Source of the DNA: Varanus komodoensis
Taxonomy: Eukaryota > Chordata > Lepidosauria > Squamata > Varanidae
Direction: 5' to 3'
Assembly: GCF_004798865.1 (NCBI RefSeq)
Contig: NW_025336481.1
Coordinates: 38,585,964-38,649,963, forward strand
DNA: 64,000 bases
The translations under genes were made by a program, and so were the position numbers. Numbering within the stretch: the stretch's first letter is position 1; the number at the start of each line of letters is the position of its first letter. Of this stretch, positions 22,526-35,221 are shown one piece after another. The notes beneath the pieces are model-generated. The model had not been told where the DNA came from, searched no databases, and saw only the letters and a program-made list of their open reading frames with translations.

Positions 22526-24934
22526 CATTGTCTGTAGGTTCACAATCTAAGAAGAAGAAAAAGGAGAGGACAAGAAAGAAGGGGAAATAAAGGGAGAGGA
22601 TGTAAAAAAAAATCCCAAGCAAACTTGAGTGCCAAATCTTAAAGTGGTGCTGTAGCTGTTAAATTAGCAGTTCTTATAAAGGATTAATCATTAGAAGAGG
22701 GAAAAACAATGTTAGAATGGTCTTGTACAAGAAATAACCCTTCTTTCTTCCAAGAAGAAAGCAAAATTCAGACCGAGCTTGCCCTCTTATGACTTCTAGC
22801 AACTCTGCGCAGTTATTGGATTTCCAACTTCTTCCTTTGTGTGTTCAAAGCAGATTCCCCACGGTCTCGGCACCACTCGAAGTGCAATGCTGAGCACACT
22901 CCTATCACCACACTTCAAACATGGGCGTGGTGCTGTTTTGACAGCAACCTGATTTTAAAGGGCGCTGACCTGGAAGTTCTTCTAGTGCTGGCCCTTTGCT
23001 ATTCCTTCAGCTCCAGTGAGTGAGGGCACCAACCCTGCTGGGTCTGGGTCATTGACAGAGGGTTCCTCCCACAACCATCTTCCCAGTCCTACCAGCTCTG
23101 CATGGATAGTTTTCATATGGCTGTGCATGTTGTGTGTATGTGGACAGGGTTGGGTGGAGGGAACAAGTAGTGAAGAAAGCCTTCACACGGATGCAGCCAG
23201 CGTTAGCCACATTCTCCTCCCAAGAAGAGCTACAATCTGTTCAGAATGTAGCTATGGTAAGTTCTACTGAGACAGGTTCCATGATCTGCTGAAACAAAAG
23301 ATCAGAGCCCCATTTCTGCTCACTTCTTTGCTCGTTAGAGGAATCATTATTTTTTAAAGTGCTTTGGGATCTAGAAAGGGCACAAAAACAGTAATGGGAA
23401 AGCCAAATTCTTGTGCTAAGGACAGCTGGCTGAGCATGAGTCTGAAAAACATAAGACGTGCTTTCTCTTGCTTTCTCTCTGAGGCATGGCAAGTTGGCAA
23501 AAGGCAGAAGAGGTGAACCATTTAGTCTACTGAGTGAACTGTTATGAAACGAAGGCACTCACATGGGTTCTTGAGCACTAGCACTGATAGCAGTGATAAT
23601 TACGAAACTAGGTTGCCAGGTCTTGCATCTAATTTATCAAGGCAAATACAAATAAAAGAGTCGTTTTCACGCTATTGCACCACTCCCTTGAGTCCTCAGT
23701 CTTGTTGATCTATGCCCAATATTCTGGTGCAGTAAAAACAAATAAGCATGTATTACCATCTGTCCATTTACAAGGCAAGCCTATGTCCTCCCTCCCTTTC
23801 TTCTTTCCTAGGTCCTGTTCCTTCTGACCTTCTATTCGGCTGGCGGGATCAAGAGTTGTTCAGGCTTATTTATTTTTCCCTAGTAAGACCTCACTTTTGA
23901 TCTACAAGTTCTCTAAAACAATTCACAGCCTGTTTAAAGGCAATGAAACCCAATTTAAAATTAGAATGGCAAACTGAAAAGATCAATAAATGTAAAGAGA
24001 AAAAACAGCGTTCCTTCTTACCACAACAATTTATGGCCCAGTAATCTTGGCCCTCTCCTCCCAAAGGGAGAGACTTTTGAAAGGGAGCAGAATTGAAAGT
24101 ATCCCTTGGGGAGGGAATTCAGCAAACAAAAAAGCAGTACCAAACAACCGCTCTTCTTGGTAGAGGTCTACTTTGTGCTGGCACTCACGAAAAGACTTCA
24201 CTATCTGATATCAATTCACAGAGAGATGCATATGGGAGAAGATGATCCCAAACTTTTGAAGCTAGACAATGAATGATCAAAATCAATACTGGTGGATTCA
24301 GTATTGGAATTTTTGCAGGATTCAGAGCAGTTTGGCAAGGACTAGGTCAGAAGCTGGATTGGTCCTGCCGTTAAGCATGTTGAGGCATTTTCCTCAGGTA
24401 AAGGTCACCATGACATGGAGAACTGCAATGAAATGTTGGAAGATGCAGAAGCAAAGTAAGATACATCTGCCAATCTGGATGCCTTCATGATATGCAATGG
24501 TGAAGGTGTTCCATCCTGATTTGGGTTTTTTTGTTTTTTGGAGGGGGGTTATATCAGGAGGCAACAAATGCTTTGGGCTGGCCCTGGATGGAAGTAAACA
24601 GATGCCATGAGAATCGCGAGAATCAAAGATTAGGATCAGCGCAGGCAGTGGGAGGAAGGCCTTAATTCTGAGTAGACATACATCAGATAGTGGGAGACAT
24701 GCCTTTAGTTTTACACATGCCTTTAGTTCCTCCCTTCAAAATCAATGTTACTTGGGCATTCAGCACCATTCAATCATACCCTTAACACCATACCCTTAAA
24801 CATCAAATATTGCACAGCAGGTCTCGCAGGCCAATGGACATCACTGTTAGGCAGATACTTTTAGGCTGAAATCCTGCACATGTTTGCCTGTTTTGTTCAC
24901 ACAACAGCCAGTTGGCTGACCCATAAAAAGGATA
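22526..24934. other. Non-coding stretch
   Basis: No gene recognised. A further possible inverted LINE 3' UTR starts at about 23868 (TTATTTATTTTTCCCTAGTAAG, then TTCTCTAAAACAATTCACAGCC). A TTCTGAGTAGACATACAT relic of the AAGTCCCATTGA family lies near 24666. Confidence 0.45.
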
Positions 24935-25110
24935 GGATAGGAGTGTAACAGAACCTTCGTGCTCAAGTTCCCCAGCAATTGATGTTCATAGTCCCACTGC
25001 CTCTGATATTGGCAGTAGCATATACCCATCAGGACCATTAGCTACAAATTTATCTAGCCCCCTTTTAAAGACATCCGAATTGGTGGCCATAACTACATCT
25101 TAATATAATT
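24935..25110 (-). mobile_element. CR1-clade LINE 3' end, antisense
   Basis: Plus strand has ttccccagcaattgatgttc, CTAGCCCCCTTTTAAAGACATCC and gaattggtggccataactac. These are the exact inverse order of the CR1-like tail at 12300-12625 (CCAGTTGCTGGGGAA ... GGCCACCAATTT). Confidence 0.55.
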
Positions 25111-26104
25111 GTGTGTCTCTCACACGCTTTCCCATTCAACGTGCCCAAAAGAAACTTAAAAGAGAAATAAGCTGAAATAAGTACTTTCCCTCAAAATCAA
25201 ATATTAGATAAAAATTATAGGAAAAGCAAAACTTTCCAGCCATGTTGCACAGGGGTGAAAGAGCAGGCTAAGTCACCTCCATAGTTCTGTTCTCCCATAC
25301 ATCACTGCTGCTCCCCAACATCTGCTGTCTGAAGTGGCTGGCTTGCCTAATGGTAGGGCCAGACCAGCATTCATTCCACCTCCAGACAGATGCCCTGGCC
25401 ACCTGAAACATCAGGTAGTTTGCTACCTAGGATCTACTTCTGATGGCACACTCCAAAAGTCAGAAGAGCATTTTCAATATAGCTGAGGGTCCACTGACCA
25501 CAGCTTGGTAGCCATTTTCACATGGACATGTGCATCTAAATGAAAGAAGCAACAGTTGGCAATAGGATTTGCTGTAAATATTTCAGTAGAGCTTCCAAGG
25601 AGACAAACAAAATGATCTAAATCCCAAAATGAAGCAGAAGAACTCTCCTGGAATTTTGACCTTTCTAATCCAAAAGCATATACATATATCCCTTGAAGGC
25701 AAAAAGGGTATGAACAAGTAGACGTGTGGTACTACATTGACAGATTATTTCTACCAGACATTATTCTAAAGCAAGGATGCCTTAACTAGTCCCAGTGATG
25801 CTATCAATAAATTATGGTACAGAACAGAATTGTGAATAACAAACAAGGTTGTGAAAGTCACCACGAGTGTCTGAATAAGGCACCAAGAAGAACAACTTTA
25901 CTGTGATGATTATAGTGTATCTTCTGTGTTTTAATTCTGACGGAAAAGCTGTTTTCCCTACTGGGAGAATCTCATGGTTTGGGATGAAAGACATTTTGAT
26001 AAAGAAGATGTAGAAAATAACATCAAATTTCTGCTCTGCCTGGAGGTGAAGTATTAATCTTGCTCCATGTAAATTAAATAAAGAATTTGAATTATTTAAC
26101 ATTA
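25111..26104. other. Non-coding stretch
   Basis: No gene or confident repeat seen. Confidence 0.45.
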
Positions 26105-26430
26105 TTTTAGGCCACCTAAAAGGATGCAACTCTTGCAAGACAGCTTACAAGATATGAACCACACAGAGTAGGTTCAATAAAAATCTATAAGAATGCATTC
26201 AAAAATATCCATAAAACAAAAATTGCCAATACAAATCAATAAAGGCAGAACTTAGCAATAAAATCAGCATTACAGGAAGGCTGATGAAAAGTAGTGGGTC
26301 TTCAGAGACTTCCTGAAGACCTTTGAAGAAGGGAAACTGTTGAACCCCTGAAGAAGCTTGTTTGAGAGATGTAGGGCCTTCTCCCTTATACTCATCAGCT
26401 GATTCACCACTGGCAGTCTGATGTTAGTTA
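26105..26430 (-). mobile_element. LINE 3'-end relic (L2/CR1 group), antisense
   Basis: GGCCACCTAAAAGGATGCAACTC, then agacagcttacaagatatga, an A-rich zone, and TTCAGAGACTTCCTGAAGACCTTTGAAGAAGGGAAACTG ... GAGATGTAGGGCCTTCTCCC. The order fits an inverted L2/CR1 3' region including a decayed ORF end. Confidence 0.45.
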
Positions 26431-26639
26431 GTTAACAATGAGAGAAAGTTTCCAAGAAGTGCTTGGGAAGGTCTGGAAGAGAAAGAGAAGCTATAGCAAT
26501 ATTCAGACTTTTACCTATTTACTTTGGCTTATTCAGCAAAGGCAGTTAGAGACAGTCTGTTGGTAATGGTGTTCTTTTTTCAAAGAGTTTTCTCCTGATA
26601 ACTCTTCTTCACAATTGGCATAAACTGTAGAATTTATTA

Positions 26640-26900
26640 CTGCAAATTATGTTGATGGCCACCAACTTAGCTTTAAAGGGAGAGCAGACATGTTCTTGGA
26701 GAAGGGTATTACTGTCCTTGAGCTGTGATGGCTATAATCTACCTCCAGGATCAGAGGCAGCATTTTTTAAAATATGAGTCACTGAAAACAACATCAGGAA
26801 GAGGCTAGTCCTGCTTGTGTCCTGGCCAAGTTCTGCTTGTGAGCATCACATGGACAGGTTGGGAAATAAGAGGCTGGGCTAGATGGATCTTTGCCAGTGA
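26640..26900 (+). mobile_element. CR1-clade LINE 3' end
   Basis: tgatggccaccaacttagct, TTTAAAGGGAGAGCAGACATGTTC, ttggagaagggtattac, CAGGATCAGAGGCAGC, tgcttgtgagcatcacatgg and ggctgggctagatggatctt. Same family and order as 12300-12625. Confidence 0.55.
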
Positions 26901-27274
26901 TGTAGTGGTAAATTTTTAAATGCAGGCACTCATCATGACCATCTGCATAGTCATGACCCAGGAACGCTCAAAAAGTTAGGCTGCTGTATTGATCCATGTT
27001 AATAAACCAGTTTGAGCAATTTTCATCTCCATCAGAAACAGGTTGTTTGTAAGCTACTAGGTCTTAATTGGCCATTCAAGAACACATAATCTAAAATACT
27101 GCCTTGCAGCAGAAAGCAAAATGCTGGTTTTGGAAAGATTTATTTCCCCCAAACTGATGGAAGATTTGCTGTTAAACTTAGAGGAAACAGGTGGCAGAGC
27201 ATGTCAGTAATCCCACTAATAAAAAAGTGCTGGCTCTACATTCCTGTGAACTTTGATTCCACTCCACTTGGTCT

Positions 27275-27402
27275 TGGTGGCTGGATGGAGTCACTGAAGC
27301 AGTCGGTGTGAGCTTAAGTGGACTCCGGGGGATGGTGAGGGACAGGAGGAGTGTTGTCCATGGGGTCGCGATGGGTCAGACATGACTTCGCAACTAACAA
27401 CA
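27275..27402 (+). mobile_element. BovB (RTE) LINE 3' fragment with target-site duplication
   Basis: Reads tggtggctggatggagtcac down to catgacttcgcaactaacaacaa, the last 128 bases of BovB. It is flanked by acttggtct at 27266-27274 and 27403-27411. It is a typical 5'-truncated insertion. The 13.5-kb-distant copy starts inside it, at the base equivalent to 27280. Confidence 0.9.
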
Positions 27403-30400
27403 ACTTGGTCTCATCCAGCAGGCCTCCTCTGATGTTCCTTGAGAATGTTTGCTATTTATTTCATGATCTTCATGTCACATTTTTCTTCCAAAGCCCTTGT
27501 TTCTCCCTTTATTTCCTAGCTTTTACCCAGACCTATCAGCATCTAAAAACAAGACAAAAACAGAACAAGAGAGAGATGACACTTATTTCTGCCAGTATCA
27601 GAGTAAATTATACACTATGTAACTGCACTACAAAGAAGCATTTTCTGAAAAAACACAGATCGGGTGGAAACCCAGTTGGATGTAGATAGGCATGACATCT
27701 TTTGAAAAGGGTAAAATAAATTAAATAATGGAATGTGCAAGCAGGTGAAGCTACACAGTATCAAATACATTTATTATCATGATATTGTAAGATGACCACT
27801 TAGAATAAGTCATGCACTATTTTTCTCATTTCTCTGAGAGCTAATCCAAATGTCTAGGGATTGCAAATACTGTTTCAGTCCTCTGTAGCAATCAATTTCC
27901 AGGCTACTTACTCTAACTGGAAAGCACTTACCCAAGGGTGGGAAGCAAGGGATTAGAGAAAGATCCCACCATGGTTTACACATCAGCAGTTGCTTTTTCA
28001 GCCCAAAGAAGAAATTCCAAAGTGGGAAGTTCTCATTCTCTGCATTCCAGCAGTAGGCAGGGCCAACAACATGATGTTTACCATTGTAATCTTGGTGGTA
28101 CTTTGCAGACACAAAATCCAAGCAAAATAACAGACTCAAGCTTGCTTGTCAGAAATGCACAGCATGGTCTTATGCAAGTCTACTCAGAAGTAAGTCTCAC
28201 TAAACTTTCAGATACTATCGGAAGCTCCTCTCCCACTTTCTTTCATTGATTTATCAGAAGATTTAGTCATGCCCAAGTGTGCCTTCCATTCAGAATGAAA
28301 GAGCAAATATACTAAGTTACAGTGGTGTCCCAGTGAGAAGGGTCTGCCATGGCTGAGGGGGACAATCTGAAGTTGCACTAGAGTTCCAGAGATTAATGAG
28401 GAACCACAATCCAGCTCTGAGGTGGGGCAGGGGGAAACAAAGGGAAGGGAATGGAAATGATCAAAGCACTTTCCAGAAGGTCACATGGAGTCAGAACAAA
28501 GTCAGGACACATGAGAAAACCAGCAATCTTGTTTCTGACCTCAAGAATCAAAGGAGAAACCAAGCCAACTAAAAGGTCAAATAGAAAGATGTGAGACAAA
28601 CAGAGGTACCTGAGGAAAGTGAGAGGAGCTGCTCAGGCAGCTCTGTGGGCTAGAGGTTCCCCATCCCTGACTGAAGCCATTGATTGGATCTTCCAGATAG
28701 AAGAAGAATGCTTTATGGGGGAAAGTCGTGTTGCATAGTTCTGCACATCACCCTGATCTAGGCTAAGGATCCATTCAACAAGTGTTCCTTCTATACACAC
28801 AAATGCCATGCACATAAATGAGGATATACAGGAACACTCCAGCCAGAGCTCTACCTCCTCATTCTACACAATGTGTAGAAGGACTCTTAGTCAAGCCACA
28901 GAATGGAACAGCTAGATGGAAAGGCCGTGGCATTAGCATGCCAAGTAGGCAGCACAAGGTCAAACAGAAATCCTGCAGCTATTTCAGTTGTGCTCCTCTG
29001 GGGCTGATCTAGGATAGATTGCATCCCCCTGCCTGCCTTCTCACTATGCCTACATTTCTTATCCCTTTGTTTACCCGTCTAGCAAATGGATAAGAGCACT
29101 TCTATAACTTCATGCAAATAATGAAGGGATAATGCTTGCTGATCTTTTTGACAAACCTTCAGGATAGATTTGGGAGCAGCTTCAGAGGCAGAGTTCTTAG
29201 CAATACACCAACACAGTGAACTCCCACTGTGCTCATGGAGACTGACTTCTCAGCCTTTCACCACTCTCCTGCAACATACACCTGCATTGGCTAAACACCA
29301 GAAGGACCCAAAGAGCTGTGAGGAACCCACCCACCTTTTTCCACAGCCAAGCAAATCAGTTTCACTGCTGGGATAATCCTTCCCACCTTCCCCTGGGAGT
29401 CACCTGTGAGATCACTGTTTCCTCACTGATATAGCAATTCCCAGATCTCAGCAGGAGGAGATGGCAGGTTCAAAGCTGGAAAAAATGTTCAGGGGGACAG
29501 AAGTTTCTGTAGCAGGTTGGAGAGACATTCTGAAGTTGGCTCTCCCTGTCAAAGATAGGAATCCTCTCTCCACCATCAACTGTTGATGGGTTGCTTCCAA
29601 GCTTCTGGGCTCTCTCTTCTTACAGTTCTCTGAGTGCTTCTAGATTTGAAGGCTCCTAGCTCTATCAAATCAAAAGACATTCTACAACTATTTCATTTTT
29701 ACCTCCTGAATGGATGTTCTTTAATAAGAAAGAAGGTGGAAAGAAGTTTTATGAGAACACAGGAGGGGTACAAGTGGAAGGCACCCTTTTCTGTCCTCAC
29801 CTGAAAATTCTGTGATGGAGGCAAGGGACTTGCATGGTTTAAAAAAAAAAAAAAACCCTCATCTGGAACCAAACATGACCTTTAAACTGGACTTGGACTG
29901 GAAAGCCTTTCAAACAGAACACACCCTCAAATAAAAAAGTCTTCTGACAGCATTCCAAATCAGTGATGTTATGAACTTTTGGGAAATACATTCCATCTGC
30001 ATTCAGTGGTATGCCAGGTGTTATCTGTCATCTGTCATCCACTCACTGATGGAATCAGCTTTATTTTTTTAGGAATGTATGAGAATTTAATTGCTGTTTG
30101 CAAATGTGTATTTGCACTAATGCGCACATGCACAAATGTACATTTGTATGTATTGTCCTGTTGCCTCTCATTTGGAATCTGCATGACTTGAAAAAAGTCA
30201 TTCCACCCCAGAATCCACAGGTCAGATTTATAAAAATCCAAATTCATATGAGTCCATTGTAAATTGGTCCAATGCCCCTACTCCAAATACAGGACAGCCT
30301 TCTGTAAAATAGGATACATGGTCACCCTAGTAAGGAACAGGAACGAAATAGTAAAAATGGAAAGGCCTACTTGCTTAGTTTAGGGAGAGAGGAGCTTTAA

Positions 30401-30564
30401 TTCTGCAGTCTTTCATGCTTGAGGAATCCCAAGAATAAGATAAACGATCCAAGGAACAGTATTTTATTTCAGTGTATTTACCTTACCCCACCAAGTCAGC
30501 TTATTGTGACATGCAGATCATGTTAAATGGAAATCATGTCTGAACAGCTTTAGAACAACTGGTG
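27403..30564. other. Non-coding stretch (duplicated)
   Basis: No gene recognised. An ACTCAGAAGTAAGTCTCACTAA relic of the palindromic family lies at 28160-28210, and a 14-A run near 29840. A piece at 30290-30330 (aggacagccttctgtaaaat, then ATACATGGTCACCCTAG) resembles the end of a hAT-like relic. Confidence 0.5.
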
Positions 30565-31480
30565 ATTGAAGAACCCTTACTTGGAGTACTGCTGTGAGTT
30601 GTGGGCACTTCAGTTTAAGGATATTGACAAAACAGAATACATCCAGAGGAGAACAAGAAAGATGGTGAGTGGCCTGGAGACAAAGCCCTACAAAGAAACA
30701 TTAAAAGAATATATATGGCTTGCAGAAAAGATGATTGAGAGATAATATGATCTTCCTCAACTAGTTGATGGGCAGTCATATATAGCAGATAATGGACTAG
30801 ATTGTTTTTCTGAGGCTTCAAAGGGTAGGACCTGAAGCAATAGGTTCATGTGCCATATTAACATGTCCATAATTTTCATGGAGGTTTTTGTTAAATGTCC
30901 CATCACCTAGATATGCTAGGTGGATGGGTACTTGAAACAAGGCCATTTCTATTGCTGCTTCCCACTTACACATTTCTACCTAGACAGCTAAGATTGGTTT
31001 CCTCTTTCTTATGTTTTCTTTCTTTCTACATTCTAAAAAGCTTTCTAACCCATCCTGCTTCATTGGGTTTCTAATGGTGTTTAAGGCTGTTTTATGCCAC
31101 TCTTTAATTTTATTGGATTGAATGTTTTACTGCTGTTTTTATCATTTTTATCATGCAGGTGTTTTTGCTACAGATTTCTGGTATATCACCTGGTAGGTGG
31201 ATGTTGCAATCTATAAATTCAATCATCCAGTCAATCAGTGAGCAAATAAATACAGGAAAAGGCATGTTGACTAGACATTAGTAGCATTTCCCACTGGTCT
31301 GAGCTGTCTGTGGATGGAATGGACTCTCTCAGGAGGTGGTGGGCCCTCCTTCATCGGAGGCCATTAAACAGAGGCTGGATGACCAACCATTGGGAGTGCT
31401 GTACTAGTGGATTTCCTGGATCGGCAGCAGGTTGAACTAGATAATTTATGAGGTCCCTCTTTGAACTCTATGCCTCTTTG
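30565..31480 (+). mobile_element. CR1 LINE, decayed ORF2 end and 3' UTR (duplicated)
   Basis: The translation from about 30577 contains YLEYCCELWALQF, IDKTEYIQRRTRKMVSGLE and YKETLKEY. This matches the CR1 ORF2 pattern YLEYC...W...DI..LE.IQRRATK.V.GL...YEERLKEL. The downstream part has ATGGAATGGACTCTCTCAGGAGG, TGGTGGGCCCTCCTTCATC, ttaaacagaggctggatgac and ggttgaactagataatttat, the usual CR1 3' end. Stops follow within 20 codons of the conserved block, so it is a fossil LINE. Confidence 0.75.
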
Positions 31481-33339
31481 ATTGAGTGAAAATACATGGC
31501 CACCCTAAATAAGCATCTTATTCATATGAGGGTCTAGAAAAATAGATTGGTCACCGTTGTTGGGCTAAATCCCAGGAAAAATTCTCCAAAAATCTTGTTG
31601 AGGAAGAAACATGGGAGTAATCCTTGCAAAAGAAAAACATGGCACTGGCAGGAAAGAGAAATCATAGCTCAGAATTTAATACCCAGGCTCTGTTATCAGT
31701 CAAAGCCCTGGTTTCAGCTTGGAGATGCTTCCTGTCTTAAGAAACTTTCCATACTGAAAGATTCAACCTTTACTCCAAGGCACTGAAGTTCCAGAAAGCA
31801 GAACAGATTCTCATGTGCCAAACACAACAGTAGTAAATTGTCGATCTGTGAAATCAGAACATGGCAACCGTCCCATAAAGACAGAGCATCAATGTCTTTG
31901 TGCATTTGTTGGCGTTTCACTCGTCTGTCTTGATTCACTCGTCTGTCTTGAGTAAAGTGCAGCTGCTCCTGACTATTGCTTCTTCCCAGCCATCGCTTTG
32001 TCAATATGTAATATAAAATAAATCCACAAGAGTCCAGCTCTGTCTTATTAGAAGAAAAGCCATCCTAGAAAGACCATCAGATTTCCCCATCATTTGGAAG
32101 AAGGAAAGTGACAGACAAGCCACACCATTATGCCTTAAATTTAGTTTTTAGTTTTTAAAAAATAACTATAATGACTTTCAGTTCAAGACTTTTTTGTTTT
32201 CTGCCTAATTGGAATTAAATGCACAGAAAGTGTGTTAGGACAGGGATGGTGATGGATATGAAACAGGGGCAGAGGAGGAAAAACTTCAACATCCAGCATT
32301 TTTCAAGCAAAAGTCTATAGCGACACCCTCCCAGGTTCCAGAGATTCCACCAAATCCTTTTAAAATTCCTGCTCTTGGGAGGGAGAACTAGCAAAGAGCT
32401 GTGCTATATTACTGCAGCACCCCTCCTGTATGTGTTTGGAGAGCCTAGTCAAGCCGTTAATTATGACTCAAAGCTAGGACTCTCAGTCACAAAACCACAG
32501 CCTCTACCTTTCCCATCTCCTCACCTTTTTTTCCTTATAGGGAGCTTGACAAGAAATATATCTATTTTGAGAACACCTTGTTTCTGGCTTTGTGTCCCTC
32601 TGAATCTCAAATCTTCAACAAGTGTTCAGATTCAGAGGTAGACTGCACTAGAGAAGCCTAACTTTGGACATCTCCTAAATATGAATTAGCTTAGTTTGGT
32701 TAGGGGTTCAGCAAGGCATATTCCTTCTATATACATTAGATAAATGGAGGGATGGATCTCCCACACAGACATGCATGAATAAATGGCAGTCATCATACAT
32801 TATGTACATTCAGAGTGCAATTGTACAGCCCCCTGACATTGTGTGTGTGTGTGGGAGCACAGGATGTTTGAAGCCCCAGCTCTGAAGTTGGAGGAGCTTG
32901 AAGCTGAGACTCCAAAGACCAAGCCCTTGCTTGTAACAGGCATGGAAGTAATGACACCAGCTGCCTCTCTGAGGATAGAAATGGGCCTGAGAGAGAGTAA
33001 AACAGTGTATGACCAAGGACGGCGTATGGAGGAGGCTGGGGGCATCACCTTACACTGATTCCTATCATGTTACAGCCTCTTCCATCTCCTTCCAAATACA
33101 AAATTTAGATGACCAAGTAAACACACAGGGTGAACCGCAGCAGTGGTGGAGACAGCCACCCCTGCAACTTGCTCCATGCACTGGGCACATGCAAACCTCT
33201 GAGTTCTACTTTGCCTTGGAGGGCACTGCACTGTGCCCTCAGAGACATTACTCAGCACAGTCTCTAAAGCATTGTACACTTGTGATACCCAACGAAAACA
33301 GCATTCAGGCTGCAATCTTATACACATTTACAAAGCAGT
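31481..33339. other. Non-coding stretch (duplicated)
   Basis: No gene recognised. It contains a perfect 18-bp tandem pair (31916-31933, 31934-31951; unit ttcactcgtctgtcttga) and a (GT)n run at about 32840-32852. The left half of an AAGTCCCATTGA palindromic repeat (ggctgcaatcttatacacat) lies at 33308-33349. Confidence 0.5.
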
Positions 33340-35221
33340 AAGTTCCATTGCTCCTTCATGGATCACTGCTTTGTTGTGGTGAAGGGGCTTGCGTAGCTCA
33401 ATGAAGCTATGAGCTATGCCATGCAGGGCCACCCAAAACAGACAGGTCATAGCAGAGAGCTCTGACAAAACGTGATCTACTGCAGAAGGAAATGGCAACC
33501 CACTCCAGTACGATTGCCATGAAAATCCCATGGACAGTACCAAAAGGCAAAAAGATATGATGCCGGAAGATGAGCCCCTCAGGTCGGAAGGTGTCCAATA
33601 TGCTACTGGGGAAGAGCAGAGAGCTACTACTAGTAGTGCCAGAAAGAATGAAGCGATTGGCTCAAAGCTGAAAGGACACTGACCTCGAGCCAGACTTCCT
33701 GGAATGTGAAGTCAAATGGGCCTTAGGAAGTCTGAGCAACAACAAAGCTAGTGGAGGTGGCAGTATTCCAGCTGAGCTATTCAAAATCTTAAAAGACGAT
33801 GCAGTAAAAGTGCTACACTCAATATGCCAGCAAATTTGGAAAACTCAACAGTGGCCACAGGATTGGAAAAGGTCAGTTTACATTCCCATCCCAAAGAAGG
33901 GCAATGCCAAAGAATGTTCAAACTACCGCACCATTGCACTCATTTCACATGCTAGCAAAGTTAGGCTCAAAATCCTACAAGCTAGGCTCCAGCAGTATGT
34001 GGACCGAGAACTACCAGAAGTACAGGCAGGATTTCAAAGAGGGAGAGGAACTAGAGATCAAATTGCCAACATACGCTGGATCATGGAGAAAGCGAGGGAG
34101 TTCCAGAAAAACATCTACTTCTGCTTCATTGACTATGCTAAAGCCTTTGATTGTGTGGATCACAACAAATTTTGGCAAGTTCTTAAAGAGATGGGAGTAC
34201 CAGACCATCTTATTTGTCTCTTGAGAAACCCATATGCGGATTGAGAAGCAACAGTGTGAACTGGACACGGAACCACTGATTGGTTCAAAATTGAGAAAGG
34301 AGTTTGGCAAGGCTGTATACTGTCGCACTGCCTATTTAACTTATATGCAGAGCACATCCTGAGAAAGGCGGGGCTGGATGACTCACCAGTTGGAATTAAG
34401 ATTGTTGGGAGAAATATCAACAACCTCAGATATGCAGATGATACCACTCTCATGGCAGAAAGTGAAGAGGAACTAAAGAGCCTCTTGATGCGGGTGAAGG
34501 AGGAGAGTGCAAAAGTTGGCTTGAAACTCAACATTAAGAAAACTAAGATCATGGCATCCGGTCCTCTCACTTCCTAGCAAATAGATGGGGAAGAAATGGA
34601 GGTACTGACAGATTCTATTTTTCTGGGCTCCAAGATCACCACAGATGGGGACTGCAGCCAAGAAATTAAAAGACACTTGCTCCTTTGGAGGAAAGCTATG
34701 GCAAATCTAGACAGCATACTAAAAAGCAGAGACATCACCCTGTGAACAAAAGTGCGTATAGTCAACGCTATGGTTTTCCCAGTTGCAATGTATGGCTCTG
34801 AAAGCTGGACCATAAGGAACGCTGAGCGCTGAAGGATTGAGGCCTTTGAATTGTGGTGCTGGAGGAGACTCCTGCGAGTCCCTTGGACCACAAGGCGATC
34901 AAACCGGTCAGTCCTAGAGGAGATCAACCCTGACTGCTCTTTAGAAGGCCAGATACTGAAGGTGAAACTGAAATACTTTGGCCACCTAATGAGAAGGAAG
35001 GACTCCCTGGAGAAGAGCCTAATGCTGGGAACAATTGACGGCAAAAGAAGAAGGGGATGGCAGAGGATGAGGTGGCTAGATGGAGTCACTGAAGCAGTTG
35101 GTGTGAGTTTAAGTGGACTCCGGGGGATGATGGAGGACAGGAAGGCCTGGAGGAATGTTGTGCATGGGGTCATGATGGGTCGGACATGACTTCGCGACTA
35201 ACAGCAACAACAAGTTCCATT
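33340..35221 (+). mobile_element. BovB-1: full-ended LINE with endonuclease region deleted, with target-site duplications
   Basis: The body at 33350-35211 starts ctccttcatggatcactgct, the same 5' end as BovB-2, and ends ttcgcgactaacagcaacaa. The flanks aagttccatt at 33340-33349 and 35212-35221 form the target-site duplication. It is about 1.86 kb where intact BovB is about 3.2 kb. The 5' part jumps near 33678 straight into the linker before reverse transcriptase, so the APE-type endonuclease is missing. It inserted within an AAGTCCCATT-family palindrome, whose two halves now flank it. Confidence 0.9.
33688..35187 (+). pseudogene. BovB-1 reverse transcriptase reading frame (broken)
   Basis: One frame runs from the EPDFLECEVKW linker through reverse transcriptase to the C-terminal LDGVTEAVGVSLSGLRG region without a frameshift. 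Palm motif A is FIDYAKAFDCVD, and the catalytic YADD sits at 34431-34442. Zinc-knuckle-like and C-terminal WCWRRLLRVPW and LKYFGHLMRRKDSLEKSLMLG blocks follow. Five in-frame nonsense codons are visible (34242, 34254 region, 34575, 34743, 34830), at least two of which fit CpG decay or single transitions. A retroelement enzyme relic without coding function. Confidence 0.85.

Larger units (their letters stand above)
27280..34357 (+). repeat. Large direct repeat, copy 1 (7.08 kb)
   Basis: Every line compared is identical, at an offset of exactly 13,500, to 40780-47857. The two differences I noticed are single bases near 33836/47336 and 34230/47730, both within BovB. No indel was seen. It contains unique DNA, CR1 remnants and the 5' and middle parts of BovB-1. 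Beyond about 34357 the two copies diverge like two separate BovB elements. Confidence 0.93.

Noticed and set aside
27351-27689. 112-codon open frame (also at 40851-41189)
   Set aside because: It starts in the BovB 3' fragment and runs into unrelated DNA. Its repetition is only due to the large duplication.
34574-35173. 199-codon minus-strand open frame (and the 232-codon equivalent at 47973-48671)
   Set aside because: It is the reverse strand of the BovB reverse transcriptase C-terminus. The sense strand carries the recognisable domain.
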